Assembly (NCBI RefSeq): GCF_051900535.1
Contig: NZ_JBHZGI010000001.1
Span: forward strand, 620,001-684,000
Direction: 5' to 3'
Origin: Frateuria_A sp051900535
Lineage (GTDB): Bacteria; Pseudomonadota; Gammaproteobacteria; Xanthomonadales; Rhodanobacteraceae
DNA length: 64,000 nt
Below are positions 19,335-27,506 of this stretch, piece after piece (position 1 is the stretch's first letter; each line of letters begins with the position of its first letter). The translations under genes and the position numbers were made by a program. Under the pieces are notes generated by a model. That model was not told where the DNA came from and made no database searches. It saw nothing but the letters and a program-made list of their open reading frames with translations.

Positions 19335-20815
19335 CCATCCAGTCCGTTCAGCAGGCGACGCAGCGGGAACAGCAAATCGCTGGCGACGAGGCCGCGCTCG
19401 CCCCCGCGCGCGGCATGGTCGCCGGCGCGCGCGTGCAGTCCCACGCCGAGGCGGGCGGCAGCCGAGGCGGTACAACCCTGCGCCAGCAAGGCGGCGACGA
19501 GGCCCGTCAGCAGGTCACCCATGCCGCCGGAGGCCATGCCCGGATTGCCCCATGGACAGACGTCCAGACGGCCATCCGGATCGGCGATCAGCGAGCCTGC
19601 ACCCTTGAGCACCGCCACCGCCCCGAAGCGCAGCGCAAGCGCGCGGGCAGCGGCGAAGCGGTCATCCTCGACCTCGCCAACGGAGCAACCGAGCAGCCGT
19701 GCGGCCTCGCCCGGATGCGGCGTGAGTACCACCGGCCGGGACTGATCGAAGCGCCGCGGCTCGGCCACGAGCAGATTGAGGCCGTCGGCGTCCAGCACCA
19801 GTGGCAGCGGGCTGTCCAGGGCGGTCAGCCAGAGCGCGTGGCCCCACGCGCCCTGTCCCAGGCCCGGGCCGACCGCCAGCACGGTGGCGCGCTCGAGCAG
19901 CGGCTCCAATGCCTGGGGACCGTTGACCGCGTGCGCCATCAGTTCGGGGCGGGCGGCGTTGAGCGCGACCAGGTGTTCGGTCCGCGTCGCCACGCTGACC
20001 AGGCCCGCGCCACCACGCAAGGCGGCCTCGCCGCACAGGCGGATCGCGCCAGCCGTGCCGTGGTCGCCGCCGACGGCGAGCACATGGCCATTGCGCCCCT
20101 TGTGGTCATCGCGCCGGCGAGGTCCCAACGCGCCCGCTTCGAGCAGATAAGCATCGGGCGCCTCCTGCCACAGGCTGTCGGGAAGGCCCAATGTGGCCAG
20201 CTCCACGCGCCCCGTATGCGCGCTGGCCTGCCCGGTGTGCAGGCCGCGCTTGGCGGCGATGAAACTCACCGTGAAGCTTGCCCGGATCGCCGCGCCCGGG
20301 CAGTGCCCGGTGTCGGCATTCAGGCCCGAGGGCACATCCAGCGCCAGGACCGGCTTGCCGCTGGCGTTGAGGCGTTCGATCAACTCGGCCGCGGCCGGTT
20401 GGGGCGGCCGGTTCAGGCCGGTGCCATAGAGCGCATCGACATGGACGTCAGCGTCCGGCAACGAAGATGTTCCCTGCCAGCGGTGCACCGGCACACCCGC
20501 CTGCTCACAGGCGGTCCGGGCGCTGGCGGCATCGCCTTCGCCCGGGGACTCTTCCAGTGCGTGCACGTCGGCGACCAGGCCGGCCTCATGCGCCAGCAGC
20601 GCGAGCAGGTAGCCGTCGCCACCGTTGTTGCCGGGCCCGCAGTACACCGCGATGCGCCGCGCCTGAGGCCAGTGGCGGCGAAGGCTGGCGAATGCTGCGG
20701 CGGCCGCGCGGCGCATGAGCTCATGGCCGGGAATGCCCAGCTCCCCGATCGCGCGCCGATCCAGTGCGCGCACCTGGGCGACGGTATAGAGGGCGTGGCG
20801 ATGCGGCGCGGTCAT
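19331..20815 (-). CDS. nnr: Bifunctional NAD(P)HX epimerase/dehydratase
   Basis: A 494-residue metabolite-repair enzyme that restores hydrated NAD(P)H. The N-terminal YjeF_N epimerase domain spans about 1-215 (GPGNNGGDGYLLA, DALYGTGLNR). The C-terminal dehydratase domain spans about 225-490 (TPHPGEAARLLG, ASGGMGDLLTG). It is first in the nnr-tsaE-amidase-mutL string and divergent from queG. A second, dehydratase-only paralogue lies at 49146-50027. The ATG lies only 6 bp after a perfect TATAAT, so the transcript may be leaderless. Confidence 0.96.
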   Translation of the reverse strand: MTAPHRHALYTVAQVRALDRRAIGELGIPGHELMRRAAAAAFASLRRHWPQARRIAVYCGPGNNGGDGYLLALLAHEAGLVADVHALEESPGEGDAASARTACEQAGVPVHRWQGTSSLPDADVHVDALYGTGLNRPPQPAAAELIERLNASGKPVLALDVPSGLNADTGHCPGAAIRASFTVSFIAAKRGLHTGQASAHTGRVELATLGLPDSLWQEAPDAYLLEAGALGPRRRDDHKGRNGHVLAVGGDHGTAGAIRLCGEAALRGGAGLVSVATRTEHLVALNAARPELMAHAVNGPQALEPLLERATVLAVGPGLGQGAWGHALWLTALDSPLPLVLDADGLNLLVAEPRRFDQSRPVVLTPHPGEAARLLGCSVGEVEDDRFAAARALALRFGAVAVLKGAGSLIADPDGRLDVCPWGNPGMASGGMGDLLTGLVAALLAQGCTASAAARLGVGLHARAGDHAARGGERGLVASDLLFPLRRLLNGLDG

Positions 20816-20821
20816 CGGGTG

Positions 20822-20827
20822 ATTATA
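20822..20827 (-). promoter_or_regulatory. -10 box of nnr, positioned for a leaderless transcript
   Basis: A perfect TATAAT on the minus strand is followed by 6 nt and the nnr ATG. The -35 is poor (TTGTAA at a 15-bp spacing). Confidence 0.55.
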
Positions 20828-20843
20828 GGTGCGGGCTCGCCCT

Positions 20844-20849
20844 TACAAT
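20844..20849 (+). promoter_or_regulatory. -10 box of queG, positioned for a leaderless transcript
   Basis: TACAAT, then GGCGTC, then the queG ATG. It has the same spacing as the divergent nnr box 16 bp away. Confidence 0.5.
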
Positions 20850-20855
20850 GGCGTC

Positions 20856-21929
20856 ATGTCCGCTGTCCCTTCCCCCGACTACGCCGCGCTGGCCCGTGAC
20901 ATCAAGCAGTGGGCGCGCGAGCTGGGGTTTTCCCAGACCGCCATCAGCGGCATCGAACTGGGCGAGGACGAGTCGCACCTCGAACAGTGGCTGGGCGATG
21001 GCCTGCACGGCCAGATGGATTACATGGCTCGCCACGGCACTCGCCGCAGCCGCCCGGCCGAGCTGGAACCGGGCACCTTTCGGGTGATCTCGGTGCGCAT
21101 GGACTACCTTGCACCCGGCACCCGGCACGCCTGGGACGTGATCAACGACGGGGAAGCCGGCTACGTCGCACGCTACGCGCTGGGCCGCGATTACCACAAG
21201 CTGATGCGCAACCGGCTGCAGAAGCTTGCCGAACGCATCCGCGAGGCCATCGGCGAGTTCGGCTATCGCGCCTACGTGGACTCGGCGCCGGTGCTGGAGA
21301 AGGCGCTTGCGCGCAACGCGGGCCTGGGCTGGATCGGCAAGCACACGGTGCTGATCAACAAGGATGCGGGGTCGTATTTCTTCCTCGGCGAGCTCTACAC
21401 CGACCTGCCGTTACCGGTCGATCCGCCCGCCACCGCTCACTGCGGTACCTGCGCGCGTTGCATCGACGTATGCCCGACCCAGGCGATCCTGGGACCTTAC
21501 CGGCTCGACGCGCGGCGGTGCATTTCCTACCTCACGATCGAGCTCAAGGGCTCGATCCCCGAGGAACTGCGCGCACCCATGGGCAACCGCATCTTCGGCT
21601 GCGACGACTGCCAGCTGGTCTGCCCCTGGAACAAGTTCGCACAGGACGCGACCGAGCCGGACTTCGCGCCGCGGCACAGCCTGGACGGCGCGAAGCTGGT
21701 GGAGCTGTTCGCGTGGAGCGAAGAGGAATTCCTGCGCCGCACCGAAGGCATGGCGATACGGCGCACCGGTTACGAGGGTTGGTTGCGGAACATCGCGGTG
21801 GCGTTGGGCAATGCGCCTTCGTCCACGCAAGTCATCACCGCCCTGCATGCGCGGGAGAGCCACCCTTCGCCCGTCGTCCGCGAACACGTTGCCTGGGCAT
21901 TGGCCCGCCACGGAGCCGGGCCTCTGTAG
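20856..21929 (+). CDS. queG: Epoxyqueuosine reductase QueG
   Basis: The 357-residue cobalamin-dependent iron-sulfur enzyme makes the last step of queuosine synthesis at tRNA wobble position 34. Two 4Fe-4S cluster motifs are visible: CGTCARCIDVCP and CDDCQLVCPWN. The family segment GWIGKHTVLIN lies upstream. ATG 20856 matches the family length and a -10 box placed 6 bp before it; a GTG nine codons upstream overlaps that box. The stop codon lies inside a family A repeat. It is divergent from nnr, preserving the queG-nnr neighbourhood of E. coli. Confidence 0.96.
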   Translation: MSAVPSPDYAALARDIKQWARELGFSQTAISGIELGEDESHLEQWLGDGLHGQMDYMARHGTRRSRPAELEPGTFRVISVRMDYLAPGTRHAWDVINDGEAGYVARYALGRDYHKLMRNRLQKLAERIREAIGEFGYRAYVDSAPVLEKALARNAGLGWIGKHTVLINKDAGSYFFLGELYTDLPLPVDPPATAHCGTCARCIDVCPTQAILGPYRLDARRCISYLTIELKGSIPEELRAPMGNRIFGCDDCQLVCPWNKFAQDATEPDFAPRHSLDGAKLVELFAWSEEEFLRRTEGMAIRRTGYEGWLRNIAVALGNAPSSTQVITALHARESHPSPVVREHVAWALARHGAGPL

Positions 21930-22010
21930 CAGCGCACCTTGTGCGCGACCGCCATCCGGGCATTACCGGCATGCATGGCGCTACCGGTCGCGCACAAGGT
22001 GCGCTCCTAC
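21926..22010. repeat. Near-perfect paired REP element, family A
   Basis: Two 25-nt arms (21926-21950 and 21986-22010) are inverted copies with one mismatch; the core is GAGCGCACCTTGTGCGCGAC. The first arm supplies the queG stop, and the second ends 4 bp before the pgi stop. Confidence 0.85.
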
Positions 22011-22014
22011 AAGG

Positions 22015-23643
22015 TCAGCTGCGGCGCTCGCGGATCGCTGCGATCAAGGCGCAGGTCGCCGCATCCAACGGCGGCACGTCCGACTCTTCGCCGCGCAGCG
22101 CTGGCAGGATCTGACGCGCGATGCTCTTGCCCAGCTCCACGCCCCACTGGTCGAACGCGTTGATGCCCCACAGGTGGCCCAGCAGGAACACCTTGTGCTC
22201 GTACATCGCGATCAGTGCGCCGAGGCTTTCGGGCGTGAGTGCATCGAGCAGGATCACCGAACTGGGGCGATCGCCCGGGAACGTGCGCTGTGCGGCCAGT
22301 TCGCGACCACCGGCGGGGTTCTCGGCCAGCGCCTCGTCCGCGGTCTTGCCCAGCGCGAGCGCGGCCGCCTGCGCAAGCAGGTTGGACAGCAGCGCATCGT
22401 GGTTGCCGTGCAGCGGATGCGCCGGGTTGACGACACCGATCAGGTCCAGCGGCACCACCTCGGTGCCCTGGTGCAGCGCCTGGAAATAGGCGTGCTGCGC
22501 GTTGGTGCCGACGCTGCCCCACACCACCGGCACGGTCGGCTGTCCCACCGGCGCGCCCTGCGGCGTGACTGACTTGCCCAGGCTCTCCATCTCCAGCTGC
22601 TGCAGGTAGCTCGGCAGGTCGCCGAGCAGGTCCGCGTAAGGCACCACCGCGCGCGTGGGGAACCCCAGCACGTCGCGATTCCATATTTCGGTCAGCGCCA
22701 GCAACGCCGGCAGGTTTTCCCGCCAGGGCGCGCTGCGGAAGTGATCGTCCATGCGCGCGCCGCCGGCCAGGACGTCGCGGAAGCCTTGCATGCCGATCGC
22801 CAGCGCCAGCGAAAGCCCGACCGCCGACCACAGCGAATAGCGCCCGCCGACGTAATCCCACATCGGGAAGATCTGCCTGAGCGGCACGCCCCAGCTACCC
22901 GCCACCTCGGTATTGGCGCTGACCGCCAGGAAGTGCCGCGCCACTGCGCGCTCGTCGCCGCCGCAGGCTTCCGAAATCCAGCCACGCAGCACGTTGCCGT
23001 TGAGCAGCGTCTCCTGCGTGGTGAAGGTCTTGGAGACCATCACAACCAGCGTGGTCTTCGGATCCAGTCGGTTGGTCAGGTCGTAGGCGGCCTGGCCATC
23101 GACGTTGGTCAGGAAATGGCTGCGCACCTTCGGCGTGCGGAACGGTGCCAGTGCGGCCACCGCCAGGCGCGGGCCCAGGTCCGAGCCGCCGATGCCTATG
23201 TTGACGATGTCGGTCACCGTCCCGGGCAGTCCGAGCGCCTCCTGGCGACCGTCATGGATGGCATCGACCAGTTCGCCGATGCGCTCGAGCGTCGCCTCGA
23301 TCTCGCTGCGCGCCTCGGCAGGCGCGGGTGAAGGCATGGACGAGCCACCGGCACGCAACGCCGTGTGGAGCACCGCGCGCCCTTCGGAGGCATTGATCGG
23401 CTCACCGGCGAACATCGCGTCCCGCGCGGCCTGCCAGCCACCGGCTTCCAGCTGCGCGCCAAGCGCATCGAGCGCCGCCACGTCCAGCTTCTGCCGGCTC
23501 AGATCGAGCAGCAGAGGACCTGCGCGGCGCCGCAAGCGCTCACCGCGGGCCGGGTCTGCGATCAGCGTGCGCAGGTGGGTCTGAGAAAGGCGGCGGGCGT
23601 GGTCGGCGAACAGCGAGGCGTACGTCGGGACGTTGGCTGGCAT
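22015..23643 (-). CDS. pgi: Glucose-6-phosphate isomerase
   Basis: The 542-residue Pgi interconverts glucose-6-phosphate and fructose-6-phosphate in glycolysis and gluconeogenesis. Family signatures are present: NIGIGGSDLGPRL, VSKTFTTQET, GGRYSLWSAVG and HLWGINAFDQWGVELGK. I prefer ATG 23643; a TTG six codons upstream is possible, and neither has a clear ribosome-binding site. It converges on queG with a paired repeat between. Confidence 0.97.
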   Translation of the reverse strand: MPANVPTYASLFADHARRLSQTHLRTLIADPARGERLRRRAGPLLLDLSRQKLDVAALDALGAQLEAGGWQAARDAMFAGEPINASEGRAVLHTALRAGGSSMPSPAPAEARSEIEATLERIGELVDAIHDGRQEALGLPGTVTDIVNIGIGGSDLGPRLAVAALAPFRTPKVRSHFLTNVDGQAAYDLTNRLDPKTTLVVMVSKTFTTQETLLNGNVLRGWISEACGGDERAVARHFLAVSANTEVAGSWGVPLRQIFPMWDYVGGRYSLWSAVGLSLALAIGMQGFRDVLAGGARMDDHFRSAPWRENLPALLALTEIWNRDVLGFPTRAVVPYADLLGDLPSYLQQLEMESLGKSVTPQGAPVGQPTVPVVWGSVGTNAQHAYFQALHQGTEVVPLDLIGVVNPAHPLHGNHDALLSNLLAQAAALALGKTADEALAENPAGGRELAAQRTFPGDRPSSVILLDALTPESLGALIAMYEHKVFLLGHLWGINAFDQWGVELGKSIARQILPALRGEESDVPPLDAATCALIAAIRERRS

Positions 23644-23715
23644 GGGCAGACGCGCTGGCAAGGGAAGCCTTGCATCTTAAGCCGTGCAAGCGTGAGGAAC
23701 ACGTAGGACGCACGC

Positions 23716-23776
23716 AGGGTGGGCCTCAGCCCCGTACCTTGTCGCACCCTTGCGGGTGGGCTGGCGCCCACCCTAC
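23716..23776. repeat. Paired GC-rich element, family B
   Basis: Arms AGGGTGGGCCTCAGCCC (23716-23732) and GGGCTGGCGCCCACCCT (23758-23774) are imperfect inverted copies between panD and pgi. A single arm of the same family is at 3652. Confidence 0.7.
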
Positions 23777-23789
23777 TGTCTGACGCGAA

Positions 23790-24176
23790 TCAGGCGACCG
23801 CCATCTGCTTGGGGATCGACCGGTTGGTGTGGCTGATCCGGTTGCCGGCGCCCACGTACACCAGCGTCGGCTGAAACTTCTCCAGTTCCGCTTCGCTGAG
23901 CTGCACGAAGGCGGCGATGATGATCAGGTCGCCGGCCTGCGCGCTTCGCGCGGCACTGCCGTTGACCGAGATGATCCCCGAGCCTTCCTCGGCGCGCAGC
24001 GCGTAGGTCACGAAGCGCTGCCCGCTGTTGATGTTCCACGCGTGGATCTGCTCGTACTCGCGGATGCCCGAGGCATCCAGCAACAGGCCGTCGATCGCGA
24101 TCGAGCCCTCGTAGTGCAGCTCCGCGTGGGTCACCGTGGCGCGGTGGATCTTGGCCTTGAGCATGTTCAGGTGCAT
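23790..24176 (-). CDS. panD: Aspartate 1-decarboxylase
   Basis: The 128-residue pyruvoyl enzyme makes beta-alanine for pantothenate and CoA. The precursor self-cleaves at the Gly-Ser in HYEGSIAID (about residue 24-25) to form the pyruvoyl group. Length and N-terminus (MLKAKIHRATVTHAEL) fit the family; a start four codons in is possible. panB and panC are not adjacent. It is divergent from metG. Confidence 0.96.
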   Translation of the reverse strand: MHLNMLKAKIHRATVTHAELHYEGSIAIDGLLLDASGIREYEQIHAWNINSGQRFVTYALRAEEGSGIISVNGSAARSAQAGDLIIIAAFVQLSEAELEKFQPTLVYVGAGNRISHTNRSIPKQMAVA

Positions 24177-24278
24177 GACAGATGTGTTTCCGGCAGGAAC
24201 AGCCTGCGTTTGCCAATTATCGAACCCCTGACGCTGCGCTGCAACATCGAGCCGCTGCGGCAGCAGAGCATTCGGTAC

Positions 24279-24320
24279 GCGACCGCGCGTTCCCCTCCAC
24301 GCCCTGGGTGCGCTCCTACC
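24279..24320. repeat. Degenerate REP-like element, family A
   Basis: GCGACCGCGCG and, 16 bp later, GGGTGCGCTCCTACC, which matches the family A head in inverted order. It sits in the 216-bp panD-metG divergent gap. Confidence 0.45.
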
Positions 24321-24392
24321 GGCGCTGCTGCGCGTTCAGCCATCCAAACCATGCATGCCATAATGCGCGATCCCGTCGCAACGCCACCCGCC

Positions 24393-26492
24393 ATGACCCG
24401 CCGCCTGCTCGTCACCAATGCCCTGCCCTACGCCAACGGCCCGCTGCACATGGGCCACCTGCTGGGCTACATCCAGGCCGACATTTGGGTGCGCGCGCAG
24501 CGCATGGCCGGCAACGAGGTGGTGTACGTCTGCGCGGACGACGCGCACGGCACGCCGATCATGCTCGCCGCGCAGAAGGCCGGCATGACGCCGGAGGCCT
24601 TCATCGAGGGCATCCGCGCCGGGCACGAGGCCGACTTCGCCGACTTCGGCGTGGACTTCGACCACTACCACTCGACCCACTCGGAAGAGAACCGCGCACT
24701 GGCGACGCTGATCTACACGCGACTGCGCGACGGCGGTTCCATCGCGCGGCGCAGCATCAAGCAGCTGTTCGATCCGGAGAAGGAAATGTTCCTGCCGGAC
24801 CGCTACATCAAGGGCACCTGCCCGCGCTGCGGCACGCCCGACCAGTACGGCGACAACTGCGAGAACTGCGGCGCGACCTACGCACCGACCGACCTGATCG
24901 AGCCTTACTCGGTGGTTTCCGGCGCCGCGCCGGTGCTGCGCGATTCGGAGCACTATTTCTTCGAGCTGTCCAAGTTCGAGGCGCTGCTGCGCGACTGGTT
25001 CGCCGGCCGCTACACCGACGGCAAGCCGGTCGCCAATGCGGGCGTCGCGGCGAAGCTGCGGGAGTGGCTGGACGGCGGGCTGAAGGACTGGGACATCTCG
25101 CGCGACGCTCCTTACTTCGGTTTTCCGATCCCCGATGCGCCGGGCAAGTTCTTCTACGTGTGGCTGGACGCGCCGGTCGGCTACCTGGCCAGCTTCAAGG
25201 CGCTATGCGACAGGCGGGGCCTGAAGTTCGACGATTTCCTCGCCCCGTCCAGCCATGCCGAGATGCACCACTTCATCGGCAAGGACATCATCAACTTCCA
25301 TGGCCTGTTCTGGCCGGCGATGCTGCACGGCGCCGGCTTCCGCACCCCGACCGCGCTGCACGTCAACGGCTACCTCACCGTCAACGGCGCGAAGATGTCC
25401 AAGTCGCGCGGCACCTTCATCCAGGCGCGCACCTATCTGGACGCCGGCCTCAACCCCGAGTTCCTGCGCTACTACTTCGCCAGCATGCTGGACGACGCGC
25501 CGGTAGACGTGGACCTGGACCTGAAGGCCTTCGAGGAGCGCGTCAACTCGCACCTGGTCGGCAAGTGGGTGAACATCGCCAGCCGCACCGCGGGCTTCGT
25601 GCACAAGTTCTTCGACGGTCGCCTCGCCACGCGCCACGGCGCCGCCGAACAGGCCCTGTGGAACACGCTGCTGGAGCACTACGACGGCATCGACGCGCTC
25701 TACGACGCGGGCGATTTCGCCGAAGTCACCCGCCGCTTCGTGCTGATGGCGGACCTGGTCAACGGCCACATCGCCGCCACCGCGCCGTGGACCATGGCCA
25801 AGGACGAGTCGCGCCGCGTCGAGCTGCACCAGGTGTGTTCGTTCGCCCTGGCCGCCTTCCGCCTGCTGGCGGGATTGCTGAAGCCGATCCTGCCGGCCAC
25901 CGTGGCCGCGGCCGAGGCCTTCCTCGACGCGCCCATCGCCGATTTCGACGATGCCCGCGCGGAGCTGCACAACCATTCGATCGGTCCGTTCGAGCCGCTG
26001 CTCGGCCGCATCGATCCCAAGCGCATCGAGTCGATGGTCGATGCATCCAGAGAATCCCTCGCGCCCGCCCAGGCGGCCGCACCCAAGCCTTCCAGGGAAA
26101 ACCGCAAGCCCATGACCGACCCTGCCGCGCCCGCCGCAAACCAGCCTTCCGCCACGCCCGCCACCATTTCCACCGACGACTTCGCCAGGCTCGACCTGCG
26201 CATCGGCAAGGTCGTCGCCTGCGAGTTCGTGGAAGGCTCGGACAAACTGCTTCGCTTCGAGCTGGACGCCGGCCCGCTAGGCACGCGCCAGATCTTCTCC
26301 GGCATCCGCGCCGCCTACCAGGAACCGGAAAAGCTGGTCGGCCGCAATGTGGTGTTCATCGCCAACCTGGCGCCGCGCAAGATGCGCTTCGGCCTGTCCG
26401 AGGGCATGATCCTGTCGGCCGGTGACGGCGGCGGCGACCTGTTCCTGCTGGACGCCGACCAGGGCGCCAGGCCCGGCGCCACCGTCCGCTAG
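24393..26492 (+). CDS. metG: Methionyl-tRNA synthetase
   Basis: The 699-residue class Ia synthetase charges initiator and elongator tRNA-Met. The HIGH-type motif is PLHMGHL near residue 18; the KMSKS loop is intact (GAKMSKSRGTF). Zinc-binding cysteines CPRCG...CENC are present, and a C-terminal EMAP/tRNA-binding domain follows a Pro/Ala-rich linker (about 570-600). ATG 24393 gives MTRRLLVTNALPYANG, the family N-terminus; earlier in-frame ATGs at 24351 and 24363 lie in promoter-like sequence. Confidence 0.97.
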   Translation: MTRRLLVTNALPYANGPLHMGHLLGYIQADIWVRAQRMAGNEVVYVCADDAHGTPIMLAAQKAGMTPEAFIEGIRAGHEADFADFGVDFDHYHSTHSEENRALATLIYTRLRDGGSIARRSIKQLFDPEKEMFLPDRYIKGTCPRCGTPDQYGDNCENCGATYAPTDLIEPYSVVSGAAPVLRDSEHYFFELSKFEALLRDWFAGRYTDGKPVANAGVAAKLREWLDGGLKDWDISRDAPYFGFPIPDAPGKFFYVWLDAPVGYLASFKALCDRRGLKFDDFLAPSSHAEMHHFIGKDIINFHGLFWPAMLHGAGFRTPTALHVNGYLTVNGAKMSKSRGTFIQARTYLDAGLNPEFLRYYFASMLDDAPVDVDLDLKAFEERVNSHLVGKWVNIASRTAGFVHKFFDGRLATRHGAAEQALWNTLLEHYDGIDALYDAGDFAEVTRRFVLMADLVNGHIAATAPWTMAKDESRRVELHQVCSFALAAFRLLAGLLKPILPATVAAAEAFLDAPIADFDDARAELHNHSIGPFEPLLGRIDPKRIESMVDASRESLAPAQAAAPKPSRENRKPMTDPAAPAANQPSATPATISTDDFARLDLRIGKVVACEFVEGSDKLLRFELDAGPLGTRQIFSGIRAAYQEPEKLVGRNVVFIANLAPRKMRFGLSEGMILSAGDGGGDLFLLDADQGARPGATVR

Positions 26493-26514
26493 GCTGGATG
26501 TCCCGCAGGAAGAC

Positions 26515-26808
26515 TCAGCGCGCGTAGGTGACGAAGAACCCCACCAGGTCGCCGTTCTCGTTGTACGCCGACAGATCCACCACGTGATAGCCGCGCGCGG
26601 CGTATTCAGCGTGCGTCTCGGTCAACTTCTTCGCCATGTGGTTCTTGCGGAAACCCAGCGTGGCGTCGACGAACACCGTGACGGTATCGCCCGGCACGGT
26701 CTCCGCCCGCACCGGCGCGGCATGGGTGAGCAGCAGCGTGCCGGTCATGCCGATCGCTGCGGCGAGCAGCAGCGAGGCGACGCGTACGGACGGACGGGAA
26801 AAGGTCAT
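26515..26808 (-). CDS. Small exported protein of unknown function
   Basis: A 97-residue protein I do not recognise. A signal peptide is clear (RPSVRVASLLLAAAIG, cleavage near VRAE at about 35). The mature part is 60 residues with TVTVFVDATLGFRKNH and ends GFFVTYAR. It has no cysteines. It converges on metG with 22 bp between stops and is divergent from the rsxB-like gene. Coding is supported by the signal peptide and a GGAGCTTCC site at the start. Confidence 0.7.
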   Translation of the reverse strand: MTFSRPSVRVASLLLAAAIGMTGTLLLTHAAPVRAETVPGDTVTVFVDATLGFRKNHMAKKLTETHAEYAARGYHVVDLSAYNENGDLVGFFVTYAR

Positions 26809-26885
26809 GGGAAGCTCCTGCCGACTTGCGGGACAATAGAGCGCTGATTATGCCGATGCCCGTCCGGCACCGCGCCCGGAACACC

Positions 26886-27506
26886 ATGAACGACGTCACC
26901 GATCTCGCCAACCGCATCGACGCCCTGCTGCCGCAGACCCAGTGCGAGCAGTGCGGCTTCCATGGCTGTCGCCCGTATGCCGAGGCGATGGCGCGCGGCG
27001 ACGCACCGATCAACCGCTGTCCGCCCGGCGGCGCGGCCGGCATCGCCAGGCTGGCCGCGCTGCTGGACACACCGGTATTGCCGCTCGATCCCGATCACGG
27101 CGTGGAGAAGCCGCGCATGCTCGCACGCGTGGTCGAAGCCGACTGCATCGGCTGCACCAAGTGCATCCAGGCGTGTCCGGTCGATGCGATCGTCGGCGCA
27201 GCTAAGCTGATGCACACCGTGATGCCCGACCACTGCACCGGCTGCGAACTGTGCGTGCCGGCCTGCCCCGTCGACTGCATCGTGCTCGAGCCCATGCCGC
27301 TGGCGCAGGTCGAGGATCCGGCTCACGCCGATGCTTCCCGCGCGCATTTCCTGCGCCGCGAGGCACGCCTTGTCCGCGAACGCGCCGAGCGCGAGGCCGA
27401 GCTGGCGGCGCGCAAGGCTGTTGTCGATACACTTGCCACGCCGACAAACCCCGTGCTGGCCGCACTCGCCCGCGCCCGCGCCCGCGCCAAACAAGGCTCC
27501 GAATGA
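26886..27506 (+). CDS. rsxB: RnfB/RsxB-like ferredoxin without membrane anchor
   Basis: A 206-residue iron-sulfur protein with the RnfB cysteine set: an N-terminal CEQCGFHGCRPYAEA cluster motif, then two ferredoxin clusters (CIGCTKCIQACPVD and CTGCELCVPACPVD). RnfB normally starts with a membrane helix; here the protein begins almost directly at the [4Fe-4S] domain and should be soluble. No other rnf/rsx genes are adjacent. It overlaps nth by 4 bp, so electron transfer to redox-active iron-sulfur proteins is an attractive but unproven idea. The C-terminus is Ala/Arg-rich. Confidence 0.87.
   Translation: MNDVTDLANRIDALLPQTQCEQCGFHGCRPYAEAMARGDAPINRCPPGGAAGIARLAALLDTPVLPLDPDHGVEKPRMLARVVEADCIGCTKCIQACPVDAIVGAAKLMHTVMPDHCTGCELCVPACPVDCIVLEPMPLAQVEDPAHADASRAHFLRREARLVRERAEREAELAARKAVVDTLATPTNPVLAALARARARAKQGSE

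Noticed and set aside
15591..19745. A very long plus-strand open frame opposite mutL, the amidase and tsaE
   Set aside because: It is antisense to three well-identified genes, and its translation (His/Arg/Ala/Gly-rich, no domains) is typical of shadow frames in high-GC DNA.
23644..23661. TTG start for pgi, six codons upstream
   Set aside because: Possible, but there is no better ribosome-binding site than for the ATG at 23643, and rare TTG starts need more support.
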